Below are positions 17,752 through 26,370 of a DNA stretch of 64,000 bases, piece after piece; the first letter of the stretch is position 1; the number at the start of each line of letters is the position of its first letter. The stretch comes from Halomicrobium salinisoli (lineage in GTDB: Archaea > Halobacteriota > Halobacteria > Halobacteriales > Haloarculaceae). A program made the translations under genes and the position numbers. The notes under the pieces are model-generated. The model saw only the letters and a program-made list of their open reading frames with translations, searched no databases and was not told where the DNA came from. Where the stretch lies: the NCBI RefSeq assembly GCF_020405185.1, contig NZ_CP084463.1, positions 2,914,001 to 2,978,000 of the forward strand. Reading direction: 5' to 3'.

Positions 17752-18675
17752 ATGACTGCAATCGAACTCGACGGGGTGACGAAGCGGTACGGGGACGTCA
17801 CCGCCCTCGAGGACGTCGACCTCACGGTCGAAGACGGGGAGATCTTCGGCTTCCTGGGGCCCAACGGGGCGGGCAAGTCGACGACGATCAACATCCTGCT
17901 CGACTTCGTTCGCCCGTCCTCGGGGGACGCCCGGGTGCTCGGGTACGACGTCCGCGAGGGGTCCCAGCGGATCCGCGACCGGACGGGCTTCCTCCCGGAG
18001 GGGTACGACGTCTACGAGCGCCTGAGCGGCCGCAAGCACGTCGAGTTCGTGATCGACTCCAAGGACGCCGACGACGACCCGATGGTCCTGCTGGACCGGG
18101 TCGGACTGGACGCCGAGGACGCCCGGCGGAAGGCCGGCGACTACTCGAAGGGGATGCAGCAACGGCTCGTGCTCGCGATGGCGCTGGTCGACCAGCCCGA
18201 CCTGCTGATCCTCGACGAGCCCTCCACGGGACTGGACCCCAACGGCGCCCGCCGGATGCGCGAGATCATCCGTGAGGAGGCCGAGCGCGGCGCGACGGTG
18301 TTCTTCTCCTCGCACATCCTCGGCCAGGTCGAGGCCGTCTGTGACACCGTGGGCATCCTCCAGGACGGCCAGGTCATCGCCAAGGACAGCGTCGAGGGGC
18401 TGCGCGACGCCGCCGACACCGGTACGACGCTCGTCGTCACCGTCGAGGGACCGCTCGACGCCGCCGTCGACGCGGCCCGGCCCCTCGGACCGGTCTCGAC
18501 CGTCGCGACGGAGGGCGAGGACCGCCTCCGGATCACCTGCGACGGGGACGCGAAGATGACCGTCCTCAGCGCCCTGGAGGAGGCCGGGGTCGAGGTGTCC
18601 GACTTCGAGACGGAGGAGGCGTCGCTCGACGACGTCTTCGCCGCCTACGTCGACCGCCAGGAGGTGGAGGCATGA
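17752..18675 (+). CDS. ABC transporter ATP-binding protein
   Basis: This 307-residue ATPase of the ABC-2/CcmA type has Walker A GPNGAGKST (residues 36-44), signature YSKGMQQRL (about 138-146) and Walker B LLILDEPSTGLDPNG, followed by a C-terminal regulatory extension. The ATG at 17752 was chosen because a TATA-like GGTTTTAC lies about 30 nt upstream; longer in-frame versions start before it. It is coupled to the permease gene by an ATGA overlap. The cargo is unknown. Confidence 0.9.
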   Translation: MTAIELDGVTKRYGDVTALEDVDLTVEDGEIFGFLGPNGAGKSTTINILLDFVRPSSGDARVLGYDVREGSQRIRDRTGFLPEGYDVYERLSGRKHVEFVIDSKDADDDPMVLLDRVGLDAEDARRKAGDYSKGMQQRLVLAMALVDQPDLLILDEPSTGLDPNGARRMREIIREEAERGATVFFSSHILGQVEAVCDTVGILQDGQVIAKDSVEGLRDAADTGTTLVVTVEGPLDAAVDAARPLGPVSTVATEGEDRLRITCDGDAKMTVLSALEEAGVEVSDFETEEASLDDVFAAYVDRQEVEA

Positions 18676-19628
18676 GCGCCGACGACGCGACGGCGAGCCT
18701 CCGCCAGGCGGTCGCGCCCATCGACGAGCGCCTCCAGGGGCTCGACTGGTACCCCGTCGCCAAGAAGGAGTTCGCGGACACGATCCGCTCCCGGGCACTG
18801 GTGATCCTGTCGGTGATCTTCGCCGTCCTGTTCGTCGTCCCGCCGATCGTCGCCTTCTACACCGACTTCGGGAGCGCCCGGAGCGTCTCGGCGGTGCTGA
18901 TCGCCGGCCGCCTGCGCATCATGTCCGTCGTCGTCCCCATCGCCGCCATCGCGCTCGGGTACGCCGCCGTCTCCGGCGAGCGGGAGTCGGGATCGATGAA
19001 GCTGCTGCTCTCGCTGCCCTACGAGCGACTGGACGTCGTGATCGGGAAGTTCGTCGGCCGGTCCGCGGTGCTGCTCGTCCCCCTGCTCGGGGCGCTGCTC
19101 CTCCAGTACGCGGTCGTCATTCCGGAACTGGCAAGCGCCGAGGCGAACGTCCAGGCGGAGTCGCTGCTGGCCTTCATCGCGCTGACGATGCTGCTCGGCG
19201 TCGTCTTCGTCGGCGCCGCCGTCGGCATCTCCGCGGGCACCTCGACGACGCGGCGCTCGCTGGCCGTGATCGGCGGGCTGTGGATCTACTTCTTCGCGCT
19301 CTGGAACAGCGCCGCCCGTGGGACGGGCTCGCTGCTCCGGGAGTACACCGACGTCGAGTCGCTGACGACGATCAAGGCGGAGCTGGTGGTGAAACTGCTC
19401 AACCCCACGCAGGCCTACCAGACGCTGGTCCAGTCCCTGTCCGGGAACGCCGAGCACGCCGCGCGCGCGCAGATGTTCGGTGGACTGCGCAGCCAGGTCG
19501 TCGCCCAGGAGCTCCAGGGGTCGGTCCCGTTCTACCTCTCGGACGGCGCGGCCGTCGCCGTGCTCCTGTTCTGGATGCTCGCGCCGCTGTACCTGGGCTA
19601 CCAGGTGTTCGAGCGCTCGGACCTGTAG
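18672..19628 (+). CDS. ABC-2 type transporter permease
   Basis: A 318-residue membrane protein with about six helices. The cytoplasmic N-terminal segment contains VAKKEFADTIRSRALV, typical of ABC-2 permeases, and GYAAVSGERESGSMKLLLSL follows after the second or third helix. It is the membrane partner of the ATPase encoded just upstream (ATGA overlap). The pair resembles NosF/NosY-like exporters of unknown substrate. Its stop is adjacent to the stop of the convergent dehydratase gene. Confidence 0.87.
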   Translation: MSADDATASLRQAVAPIDERLQGLDWYPVAKKEFADTIRSRALVILSVIFAVLFVVPPIVAFYTDFGSARSVSAVLIAGRLRIMSVVVPIAAIALGYAAVSGERESGSMKLLLSLPYERLDVVIGKFVGRSAVLLVPLLGALLLQYAVVIPELASAEANVQAESLLAFIALTMLLGVVFVGAAVGISAGTSTTRRSLAVIGGLWIYFFALWNSAARGTGSLLREYTDVESLTTIKAELVVKLLNPTQAYQTLVQSLSGNAEHAARAQMFGGLRSQVVAQELQGSVPFYLSDGAAVAVLLFWMLAPLYLGYQVFERSDL

Positions 19629-20783
19629 CTACCACTCGGCGACGCTGCCGTCCTCGTGGCGCCAGACGGGATTGTGCCAGTCGACGGTTTTCTCGGCCTG
19701 CTCGCGGACGTACGCCTCGTTGATCTCGATGCCCAGGCCCGGGTCCGACGGGATCCCGACGTAGCCGTCGCGGTACTCGAAGACGGAGGGGTCGGCGAGG
19801 TAGTCCAGGACGTCCGTCGTCTCGTTGTAGTGGATGTTGAGGCTCTGCTCCTGGACGAGCGCGTTGGGCGAGCAGGCGTCAACCTGAAGGCAGGCGGCCA
19901 GCGCGACGGGACCGAGCGGGCAGTGGGGCGCCAGCGCCACGTCGTAAGCCTCGGCCATCGCGGCGATCTTGTTGACCTCGGTGATGCCGCCGGCGTGGGA
20001 GAGGTCGGGCTGGACGACGTCGACGGCGCCGTCCTCGAGGACGTCCCGGAAGCCCCACCGGGAGTACATCCGCTCGCCCGTCGCGATGGGAATCGTCGTG
20101 TGCGCGGCGATCTCCGGTAGCGCGTCGTTGTGCTCGGGGAGGACGGGCTCCTCGACGAACATGGGTTCGTGGGGTTCCAGCGCGGCGGTGAGGCGCTTGG
20201 CCATCGGTTTCGAGACGCGACCGTGGAAGTCGACGCCGACGTCGACCTCGTCGCCGACCGCCTCGCGGACCTCACACAGCCGGTCGACGGCGGCCTGCAC
20301 GCTGGCGGGGTCGTCGATCCGTTCCATCTGGGAGGTGGCGTTCATCTTGAGGGCGGTGAAGCCGGCCTCGACCTTCTGGCGGGCCTCGTCGGCGACCTCG
20401 CTGGGACGGTCACCGCCGATCCACTGGTAGACGCGGACGCGCTCGCGCGCGCTTCCGCCCAGCAGCTCGTGGACGGGCGCGCCGAGTTGCTTGCCCTTGA
20501 CGTCCCAGAGGGCCTGATCCACGCCGGCGATAGCCGACATGAGCACGGGTCCGCCCCGGTAGATCCCGCCGCGGTACATCGTCTGCCAGTGGTCCTCGAT
20601 GTCCGTCGGGCCCTCGCCGATGAGGTAGTTGTCCAGCAGCTCCTCGACGGCCGCCCGGACCGTCTTCGCGCGCCCCTCGACGATCGGCTCGCCCCAGCCG
20701 ACGGTGCCGTCGGTCGTCTCCACCCGGAGGAACAGCCACCGCGGGGGCACCTCGAAGAGCTCGTAGTCCGCGATGCGAGTCAT
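19629..20783 (-). CDS. dgoD: galactonate dehydratase-like enolase superfamily enzyme
   Basis: This 384-residue member of the mandelate racemase subgroup is close in length to bacterial DgoD. Metal ligands Asp185, Glu211 (FVEEP) and Glu237 (TGERMY) and catalytic His187 (DFHGR) and His287 (HCPLGPVALAA) fit the galactonate dehydratase pattern. It would remove water from D-galactonate to give 2-keto-3-deoxygalactonate in the haloarchaeal De Ley-Doudoroff type route. Other acid-sugar dehydratases share most of these residues, so the exact substrate is inferred. The start at 20783 is supported by a TATA element 28 nt upstream. Confidence 0.85.
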   Translation of the reverse strand: MTRIADYELFEVPPRWLFLRVETTDGTVGWGEPIVEGRAKTVRAAVEELLDNYLIGEGPTDIEDHWQTMYRGGIYRGGPVLMSAIAGVDQALWDVKGKQLGAPVHELLGGSARERVRVYQWIGGDRPSEVADEARQKVEAGFTALKMNATSQMERIDDPASVQAAVDRLCEVREAVGDEVDVGVDFHGRVSKPMAKRLTAALEPHEPMFVEEPVLPEHNDALPEIAAHTTIPIATGERMYSRWGFRDVLEDGAVDVVQPDLSHAGGITEVNKIAAMAEAYDVALAPHCPLGPVALAACLQVDACSPNALVQEQSLNIHYNETTDVLDYLADPSVFEYRDGYVGIPSDPGLGIEINEAYVREQAEKTVDWHNPVWRHEDGSVAEW

Positions 20784-20806
20784 GCCCTCTCGTAGACCCG
20801 ACGCTC

Positions 20807-20814
20807 GTAATAAT
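20807..20814 (-). promoter_or_regulatory. TATA promoter of the dgoD-like gene
   Basis: The minus strand reads ATTATTAC about 28 nt before the ATG at 20783, fitting a leaderless transcript. Confidence 0.5.
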
Positions 20815-20969
20815 GCCGCGCCCGGCGGGAGACGGTCCAGATCCGCCCGGCAACGGACGATCGGGGCGTCGACGACGGCCGCGGTCGCGACGGTACGCCG
20901 GGCATCTGCTCTCACCATCACTTTCGGGAAATATATGTGCAGAGAGCGTCAGAAGTCGACTGCGTAGCC

Positions 20970-21098
20970 ATGCCGGTCCACCCGCCAGAAGCCGACGCGC
21001 CCGACGACGTCCTCTGGTCTCGGTTCCGCGGCCAGACGCGGGCGGGCCACGCGCTGGTCGCCAGCGACCGGCGAAAACGAGTATCTCGCGCTCGCTGA
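20970..21098 (+). CDS. possible 42-codon small ORF
   Basis: This is a short frame beginning MPVHPPEADAPDDVLW. An AT-rich AAATATATG (20929-20937) lies about 37 nt upstream and could be its promoter. The composition is plausible for a haloarchaeal coding region, but no family is recognised. It could be a remnant of a longer gene. The rest of 20784-21140 shows nothing else. Confidence 0.25.
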   Translation: MPVHPPEADAPDDVLWSRFRGQTRAGHALVASDRRKRVSRAR

Positions 21099-21140
21099 CC
21101 GTCGGGATGACGCAAGTTGTCGCGGTCGTTCGAGGCCGCG

Positions 21141-21587
21141 CTATCGCTGCCGGACAAACCGCACTGGAGGGACGGCGAGCAGGACGACGCCCGCACCCGC
21201 CAGCAGGACTGACGCGAACGCCGGGAACACACAGAGGGGAGCGCTACAGCCACGCCGGTACGTCGCGACCGAGTAGTACCGCCCGTCGTAGCGGATGTAC
21301 GCCTTGGATGACTCGTCGTCGTAGTAGTCGAACTCCGGCGCTCGTCCACCCGCACCGATTCTGGTGGCCCCACCGTCGGCGCTGTGTCGGGCCTGCCGGA
21401 AGACGCTCTGGCCGGTCTCGGACAGATTCTCGTACGCGTAGACGCGCTCGCCGTCGCGGATCTGAGACTCGTCGGCCGGGCTGACCTCGGTCCGGTACTC
21501 CGCGTCCGGCGTCAGCGTCAGACCGAGCGCACCGAGCAGGACGAGACCGATCCCGATTCCGACCGCCGCTTTCGGACTGAGTCCCAT
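21141..21587 (-). CDS. hypothetical membrane protein with two helices
   Basis: A 148-residue protein with one helix at residues 8-26 (VGIGIGLVLLGALGLTL) and another near the C-terminus (FASVLLAGAGVVLLAVPPV). Between them is an extracytoplasmic domain of about 95 residues containing YAYENLSETGQSVFRQA and a two-Cys GCSAPLC segment. This looks like a small haloarchaeal family of unknown function. The start is at the ATG whose N-terminus reads MGLSPKAAV. Confidence 0.6.
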   Translation of the reverse strand: MGLSPKAAVGIGIGLVLLGALGLTLTPDAEYRTEVSPADESQIRDGERVYAYENLSETGQSVFRQARHSADGGATRIGAGGRAPEFDYYDDESSKAYIRYDGRYYSVATYRRGCSAPLCVFPAFASVLLAGAGVVLLAVPPVRFVRQR

Positions 21588-21702
21588 CGAGCGCCACTCC
21601 CGTGCGTCGACCGGAGCCGTCCAGCGGTAAGCCCCTTGTGGTGAGAGGGACACTGGGCCGAACACATAACTCCCCGTCCGCCGTACTCCCCGGACGACCG
21701 TG

Positions 21703-22299
21703 ATGGTGTTCACCCACGTGCTGGTCGGCCTGCTCGTCGCCGTCGTCGCCGGCGGCGGTGCGCCCAGTGGCCCGCTCCTGCTGGCCGGCGCGGTCGGGGG
21801 GCTCCTGCCGGACCTCGACATGGTGGCGGCCCACCGGCGGACGCTGCACTTCCCGGTGGGCTATCCCGCCGCCGCGGCCCTCGCCGGCCTCGCGTGGGCG
21901 GCGACGGCGGCACCCGCGGCCCTGCTCGCGGCGGTACTGCTCGCCGCGGCGGCCGTCCACAGCCTGATGGACCCCTTCGGCGCGGGGCTGGAGCTGCGGC
22001 CCTGGAACCGGGACAGCCAGCGGGCGGTGTACAACCACGCCCTCGGGCGGTGGCACCGGCCGCGGCGGGTCGTCTACGACGGATCGCCGGGCGACGCCGC
22101 GCTGTGCGTGGGGCTGGCGGCCGCCGCCGCGGCGCTGGGCGGGCCAGCCGTCCGCCCCACCGCCGTCGCGCTGGCGGGGTTCGGCGTCAGTTACGCGCTG
22201 GTGCGCCGCCGCCTGGCCGACCTGATCCCCGAGGAGTTCCAGTCGCTCTCGCCGTTCCTGAAGCACCTGCTGGCCCGGGGCTGGCGGGCGATCCGGTGA
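21703..22299 (+). CDS. YdjM/LexA-binding-type metal-dependent hydrolase family membrane protein
   Basis: A 198-residue polytopic protein that begins with FTHVLVGLL and has LLPDLDMV and HSLMDPFG. These His/Asp motifs in or near membrane helices are typical of the YdjM (DUF457) family of putative membrane-bound metal hydrolases. The biochemical role is not established. A GTG directly before the ATG is an alternative start. Confidence 0.7.
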   Translation: MVFTHVLVGLLVAVVAGGGAPSGPLLLAGAVGGLLPDLDMVAAHRRTLHFPVGYPAAAALAGLAWAATAAPAALLAAVLLAAAAVHSLMDPFGAGLELRPWNRDSQRAVYNHALGRWHRPRRVVYDGSPGDAALCVGLAAAAAALGGPAVRPTAVALAGFGVSYALVRRRLADLIPEEFQSLSPFLKHLLARGWRAIR

Positions 22300-22400
22300 C
22301 GGGGCAGTGGTCGTATTAGAGCTGCTGTAGCCGTGAAGATGCTCCGCGATCCCTGACTGTCCACCTGCGCAGCCTGTCGAGCCGGCCGAACTGGGCGGGA

Positions 22401-22505
22401 ATGAAAGGGGCGGCCGTCTCGACGATGGCGGCCGCCCCAAGCACCGCAGACCGGAGGTCGAGGAGCGCAGGAAGGCCCCCGAGTCGAGACGGCCGGGGCT
22501 TTCAG
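22401..22505. repeat. long imperfect inverted repeat, structured intergenic element
   Basis: Arms 22401-22423 and 22483-22505 (23 nt each) match as reverse complements at 20 of 23 positions. TGAAAG and GGCCGTCTCGAC are exact; the mismatches are the first base and a GGG/CCC block. The 59-base centre contains the palindrome GGCGGCCGCC and a small hairpin GACC-GGA-GGTC. It lies upstream of the sulfatase promoter (TATA near 22571-22579), so it is not in that mRNA leader. It could be a small MITE-like element or a structured RNA. No gene is seen in 22300-22601. Confidence 0.5.
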
Positions 22506-22601
22506 CCGTTCTCGGGTTCGATTACGACAGCGACGGGAACGGCAAAGATCGATGGACGGGAAAGCACGAACTTTAACCCCGTGCGCGGCCGCGGGTGAAC
22601 C

Positions 22602-24116
22602 ATGACCGACGCGGACGGGGCGAACGTCCTCTTCGTCGTGCTGGACACGGTCAGGAAGGACCACCTGTCCGTCTACGGCTACGACGAGCCGACCACGCCC
22701 CACCTCGCCGAGTTCGCCGAGGAGGCCGCCGTCTACGACCAGGCCGTCGCGCCGGCCCCGTGGACGCTGCCCGTCCACGCCTCGCTGTTCACCGGGCTGT
22801 ACCCCTCCGAGCACGAGGCCACGCAGGAGAACCCCTACCTGGAGGGGGCGACGACGCTGGCCGAGTCGCTGTCGGCGGCGGGCTACGACACCGCCTGCTA
22901 CTCCTCGAACGCCTGGATCACGCCCTACACGAACCTCACCGCCGGCTTCGACGACCAGGACAACTTCTTCCAGGTCATGCCCGGGGACTTGCTCTCGGGG
23001 CCGCTGGCCCGCGCCTGGAAGGCGATGAACGACAACGACGCCCTGCGGGGCATCGCCGATCGGCTGGTCCAGCTGGGCAACAGGGTCCACGAGCACCTCG
23101 CCGAGGAGGGCGGCGGTGACACCAAGACGCCGCAGGTGATCGACCGGACGATGGACTTCGTCGACGACTCCGAGCAGTTCTTCGCGTTCGTCAACCTGAT
23201 GGACGCCCACCTCCCCTACCACCCGCCCGAGGAGTACGTCGAGGAGTTCGCTCCGGGCGTCGACTCCACCGAGGTCTGCCAGAACTCCAAGGAGTACAAC
23301 TGCGGCGCTCGCGACATCGACGACGAGGAGTGGGAGGACATCGTCGGCCTCTACGACGCCGAGATCCGCCACATCGACGACCAGCTCGACCGCCTGTTCT
23401 CTCATCTCAAGGAGACCGGACAGTGGGAGGACACCATGGTCGTGGTCTGCGCCGACCACGGCGAACTCCACGGCGAGCACGACGTCTACGGCCACGAGTT
23501 CTGCATCTACGACCCGCTCGTCAACGTCCCGCTGATGGTCAAACACCCCGAGATGGACGCGGGCCGGGACGACGAGACCACCGTCGAGCTGGTGGACCTC
23601 TACCACACCGTGCTGGACGCGACGGGCGCGAGCGGCCGGGGTCGCGCGCTCGACGAGCGCCGTTCCCTCCTGTCGGCGGACTACCGCGACTTCGCCGAGC
23701 CGGCCGCCGAGGGCGCCGACGTCGGTCGCGGCGAGGTGGGCTTCGTCGAGTACCACCAGCCCGTCGTCGAGCTGCGCCAGCTCGAGGGCAAGGCCAGCGC
23801 CGCGGGGATCGAACTGGACACCGACTCGCGGTTCTACTCCCGGATGGGCGCCGCGCGCACTCCGGAGGGGAAGTACATTCACAACACGCGGATCCCCGAC
23901 GAGGCCTACCGGATCGACGAGGACCCCGGCGAGACGGCGGACCTGATCGGCGACGACGACCCGCTGCTCGCCGACCTCCGGGACGCCCTCTTTACCTTCG
24001 TCGACGAGGTCGACGCCGACTGGCCGGACGAGGCCGACGGCGCCGACGGCGAGGTGCTGGACGAGATGGACGAGACGGCCAGGGACCGCCTGCAGGACCT
24101 GGGCTACATCGACTGA
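22602..24116 (+). CDS. sulfatase-family protein (alkaline phosphatase superfamily)
   Basis: A 504-residue protein without signal peptide. Metal-site motifs are VVLDTVRKDHLS (Asp15) and CADHGELHGEHDVYG near residue 284. The nucleophile region reads APWTLPVHASLFTG, with Thr55 where true sulfatases have Cys or Ser in CxPxR. Formylglycine maturation is therefore not expected, and a phosphodiesterase or phosphoglycerol-transferase-like role is possible. The C-terminus is a very acidic tail. It is followed four bases later by an AglD/LPG-synthase-like membrane protein, suggesting a role in cell-envelope or lipid-linked glycan metabolism. The start has a TATA (CTTTAACC) 28 nt upstream. Confidence 0.8.
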   Translation: MTDADGANVLFVVLDTVRKDHLSVYGYDEPTTPHLAEFAEEAAVYDQAVAPAPWTLPVHASLFTGLYPSEHEATQENPYLEGATTLAESLSAAGYDTACYSSNAWITPYTNLTAGFDDQDNFFQVMPGDLLSGPLARAWKAMNDNDALRGIADRLVQLGNRVHEHLAEEGGGDTKTPQVIDRTMDFVDDSEQFFAFVNLMDAHLPYHPPEEYVEEFAPGVDSTEVCQNSKEYNCGARDIDDEEWEDIVGLYDAEIRHIDDQLDRLFSHLKETGQWEDTMVVVCADHGELHGEHDVYGHEFCIYDPLVNVPLMVKHPEMDAGRDDETTVELVDLYHTVLDATGASGRGRALDERRSLLSADYRDFAEPAAEGADVGRGEVGFVEYHQPVVELRQLEGKASAAGIELDTDSRFYSRMGAARTPEGKYIHNTRIPDEAYRIDEDPGETADLIGDDDPLLADLRDALFTFVDEVDADWPDEADGADGEVLDEMDETARDRLQDLGYID

Positions 24117-24120
24117 GACC

Positions 24121-25149
24121 GTGAGCGAAGAGCCGTCCGGGCCGCTGGCGCTGCTGGACCGCAAGACCGTCGCCCAGATAGCGCTGGGCTTCGTCGTCGC
24201 CGTCGTCGTTCTCGGGCTGTTCGCCGTCGGGATCGGCGTCGGCGAGATCCGCGCGGCGCTGGCCGGCGCCGAACTGGAGTGGCTGGCGCTGGGCTGTCTC
24301 TCGACGCTTTTGTGTCTCACAGCGTGGGGGAAGTCCTGGCAGATCGTCCTCCGCGTGGCGGGCGTCGAGGAGTCCTTCCGCCGGCTGGTGGTCACCTACT
24401 ACGCCGCGACCTTCGCCAACTACGTGACGCCGCTGGGCCAGGCCGGCGGGGAGCCGTTCATCGCCTACGTCCTCTCGCGGGACACCGACGCCAGCTACGA
24501 GGGCGCGCTCGCGTCGGTCGTCACCGCGGACCTGCTGAACATGCTGCCGTTCGTGACCTTCTCCGGCGTCGGCTTCGCGGCGCTGATCTACCAGTCGTCG
24601 CTGCCGGAGACGCTGGAGCCGCTGGCGGCCGGGCTGATGGGCCTCGCGGTGGGCGTCCCGGTGCTGGCCGCGGTCGGGTGGCGCTACCGGTTCTCGCTGG
24701 GTCGGCTCGTCCTCCGGCTGGCCGCGCCGGTCGCCCGGCGGACGCAGCGCCTGAGCGTCGAGGGCCTGCGCGAGCGCCTGCGGGAACTGAACGACGCCTT
24801 CCAGCGCATCGCGCGGGACCGCCGGGCGCTGGTCTCGGCGCTCTTCTTCGCCTACCTCGGGTGGCTGTTCTTCGCGCTGCCGCTGTACTTCGCGGGCCTG
24901 ACCATCGGTCGGGACCTGGATCTGCTGCTGGTCCTCTTCATCGTCCCCGCGAGCACGCTCGCCGGCCTGGTCCCCTCGCCGGGCGGCCTCGGCGGCGTCG
25001 AGGCGGCCCTCCTCGCGCTGCTGGTGGGCCTGCTCGGCGTGACCACCGCCACCGGCTACGCCGTCGCGCTCGTCTACCGGCTGGCCAGCTACTGGTTCGC
25101 GCTGGGGCTGGGCGGCGTCGCCGCGCTGTACGTCATCGCGCGGAACTGA
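24121..25149 (+). CDS. lysylphosphatidylglycerol synthase-type (AglD C-terminal/UPF0104) membrane protein
   Basis: A 342-residue protein with about eight helices. Family motifs are YYAATFANYVTPLGQAGGEP near residue 95 and VPSPGGLGGVEAALLALL near residue 285. Homologues are flippase-like membrane proteins tied to lipid or glycan-lipid handling; in haloarchaea the same domain forms the membrane part of AglD-like proteins. The GTG start is four bases after the sulfatase stop, indicating an operon. Confidence 0.8.
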   Translation: MSEEPSGPLALLDRKTVAQIALGFVVAVVVLGLFAVGIGVGEIRAALAGAELEWLALGCLSTLLCLTAWGKSWQIVLRVAGVEESFRRLVVTYYAATFANYVTPLGQAGGEPFIAYVLSRDTDASYEGALASVVTADLLNMLPFVTFSGVGFAALIYQSSLPETLEPLAAGLMGLAVGVPVLAAVGWRYRFSLGRLVLRLAAPVARRTQRLSVEGLRERLRELNDAFQRIARDRRALVSALFFAYLGWLFFALPLYFAGLTIGRDLDLLLVLFIVPASTLAGLVPSPGGLGGVEAALLALLVGLLGVTTATGYAVALVYRLASYWFALGLGGVAALYVIARN

Positions 25150-25260
25150 CCGGCGTCGCGGCCGTCGGCCGTCGTGATCCGGTCGACGGCGGCATCACTT
25201 GCCGGCCGTCATGGTGTATCAGGCCTGACGCCTATTGGCATCGCTCCCGGATGCAGTGAC

Positions 25261-25758
25261 ATGGTACAGCTCGACAACGTCGACCGGGGGATCCTACACG
25301 AGCTTCAGGTCGACGCGCGAAACCGGACCGCCCAGGAGATCGCCGACAAGGTCGACGTCTCCGCGAGCACCGTCCGCAACCGCATCCGTGAACTGGAGGA
25401 CGGCGGCGTCATCGAGGGGTATCACCCGAAGATCGACTACGAGGCGGCCGATCTCCCGCTGCAGATCCTGTTCGTCTGCTCGGCCCCACCGGCCGAGCGA
25501 GCCGAGATCGTCGAGAAGATCCTCGACGTCCGCGGCGTCGTCGACGTCCGGGAGACGCTGACCGGCAGCTGTAACCTCTACGTCGAGGCGGTCGGGACCG
25601 GGACGAGCGACACCGTCCGCATCACCGACGCGCTCCACGAGACCGGCCTCTCGATCGACAGCTCCGAGATCATGCGCCAGCGCCGGGTCCAGCCGTTCAA
25701 CCACTTCTTCTTCACTGACCCCTACGGTACCGGGGAGAGCGAGGCGGGAGACGAGTGA
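25261..25758 (+). CDS. Lrp/AsnC family transcriptional regulator
   Basis: A 165-residue protein with an N-terminal HTH (AQEIADKVDVSASTVRNRIR, residues about 23-42) and a C-terminal RAM-like ligand domain (VRGVVDVRETLTGSCNLYVE). The ATG at 25261 has a TATA-like CCTATTGG about 25-30 nt upstream. The ligand and target genes cannot be read from the sequence. Confidence 0.88.
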   Translation: MVQLDNVDRGILHELQVDARNRTAQEIADKVDVSASTVRNRIRELEDGGVIEGYHPKIDYEAADLPLQILFVCSAPPAERAEIVEKILDVRGVVDVRETLTGSCNLYVEAVGTGTSDTVRITDALHETGLSIDSSEIMRQRRVQPFNHFFFTDPYGTGESEAGDE

Positions 25759-25898
25759 TCGATCGGCCCGACCGCGCCGGTTGTGGAAAGCGCAGTTTCG
25801 CCGTCAGCGGATTCGGATCGTCACATCGGCGGCTGTGGGATCCGCGATTACCCCGACGCCGACTGGACATTCCATAATAAGTGATATATTCTACAAAT

Positions 25899-25908
25899 AA
25901 CATTTATG
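25899..25908 (+). promoter_or_regulatory. TATA promoter in an AT-rich patch before the DUF7344 gene
   Basis: AACATTTATG is centred 29 nt before the ATG at 25933. The preceding 35 bases (25870-25905) are unusually AT-rich for this genome and may hold regulator sites. Confidence 0.55.
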
Positions 25909-25932
25909 CCGCTCACCGCGCTCCGTTCTGGT

Positions 25933-26298
25933 ATGGCAAACCAACTGTCCGACGGCAACCCGTCGGAGATCGACGTCGGTGGTGATCGGCAAGACGGCCT
26001 CTTCGACGCCCTGTCCGACCCCCAGCGTCGCTTCGCGCTCCAGTACCTCCGGCGCACGGACGCGCCCGTCTCGGTCGACGAACTGGTGACGGAACTGGTC
26101 GCGTGGGAAGTCGGGCGGCCGGTGACCGAGCGCACGAGCGTCGACAGGGGCGCGGTCGAGATCGCACTGGTACACAAACACCTCCCGAAACTGGCCGAGA
26201 TCGGGTTCGTCTCGTACGACGCCGAGACGGGGTTCGTGGTTCTCGCGGACCGCACCGACGAGGTCCGGGCGCACCTCGAGGTGATGACGACTGACTGA
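25933..26298 (+). CDS. DUF7344 winged-helix-like protein
   Basis: A 121-residue soluble protein with FDALSDPQRRFALQYLRR and VHKHLPKLAEIGFVSYD, the pattern of the haloarchaeal DUF7344 domain, which resembles ArsR-type winged helices. It is probably DNA-binding. It is followed after 72 bases by a bat-type HTH regulator on the same strand. The in-frame ATG at 25906 overlaps the TATA element and was rejected as the start. Confidence 0.75.
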   Translation: MANQLSDGNPSEIDVGGDRQDGLFDALSDPQRRFALQYLRRTDAPVSVDELVTELVAWEVGRPVTERTSVDRGAVEIALVHKHLPKLAEIGFVSYDAETGFVVLADRTDEVRAHLEVMTTD

Positions 26299-26370
26299 CG
26301 CCCCGTGACACGCCGCGGACGGGCGATCGACCGGCGCCGCCCGTTCGCGGCACCTCACGGAGGAGTACCC

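Noticed and set aside
22401..22505. tRNA, 7S RNA or RNase P RNA in the structured gap
   Set aside because: No T-loop consensus, no SRP Alu/S-domain or RNase P conserved motifs could be found by eye in either strand.
22401..22598. 65-codon plus-strand frame over the inverted-repeat element
   Set aside because: Composition is that of the repeat and there is no promoter at proper distance; the sulfatase TATA lies inside its 3-prime part.
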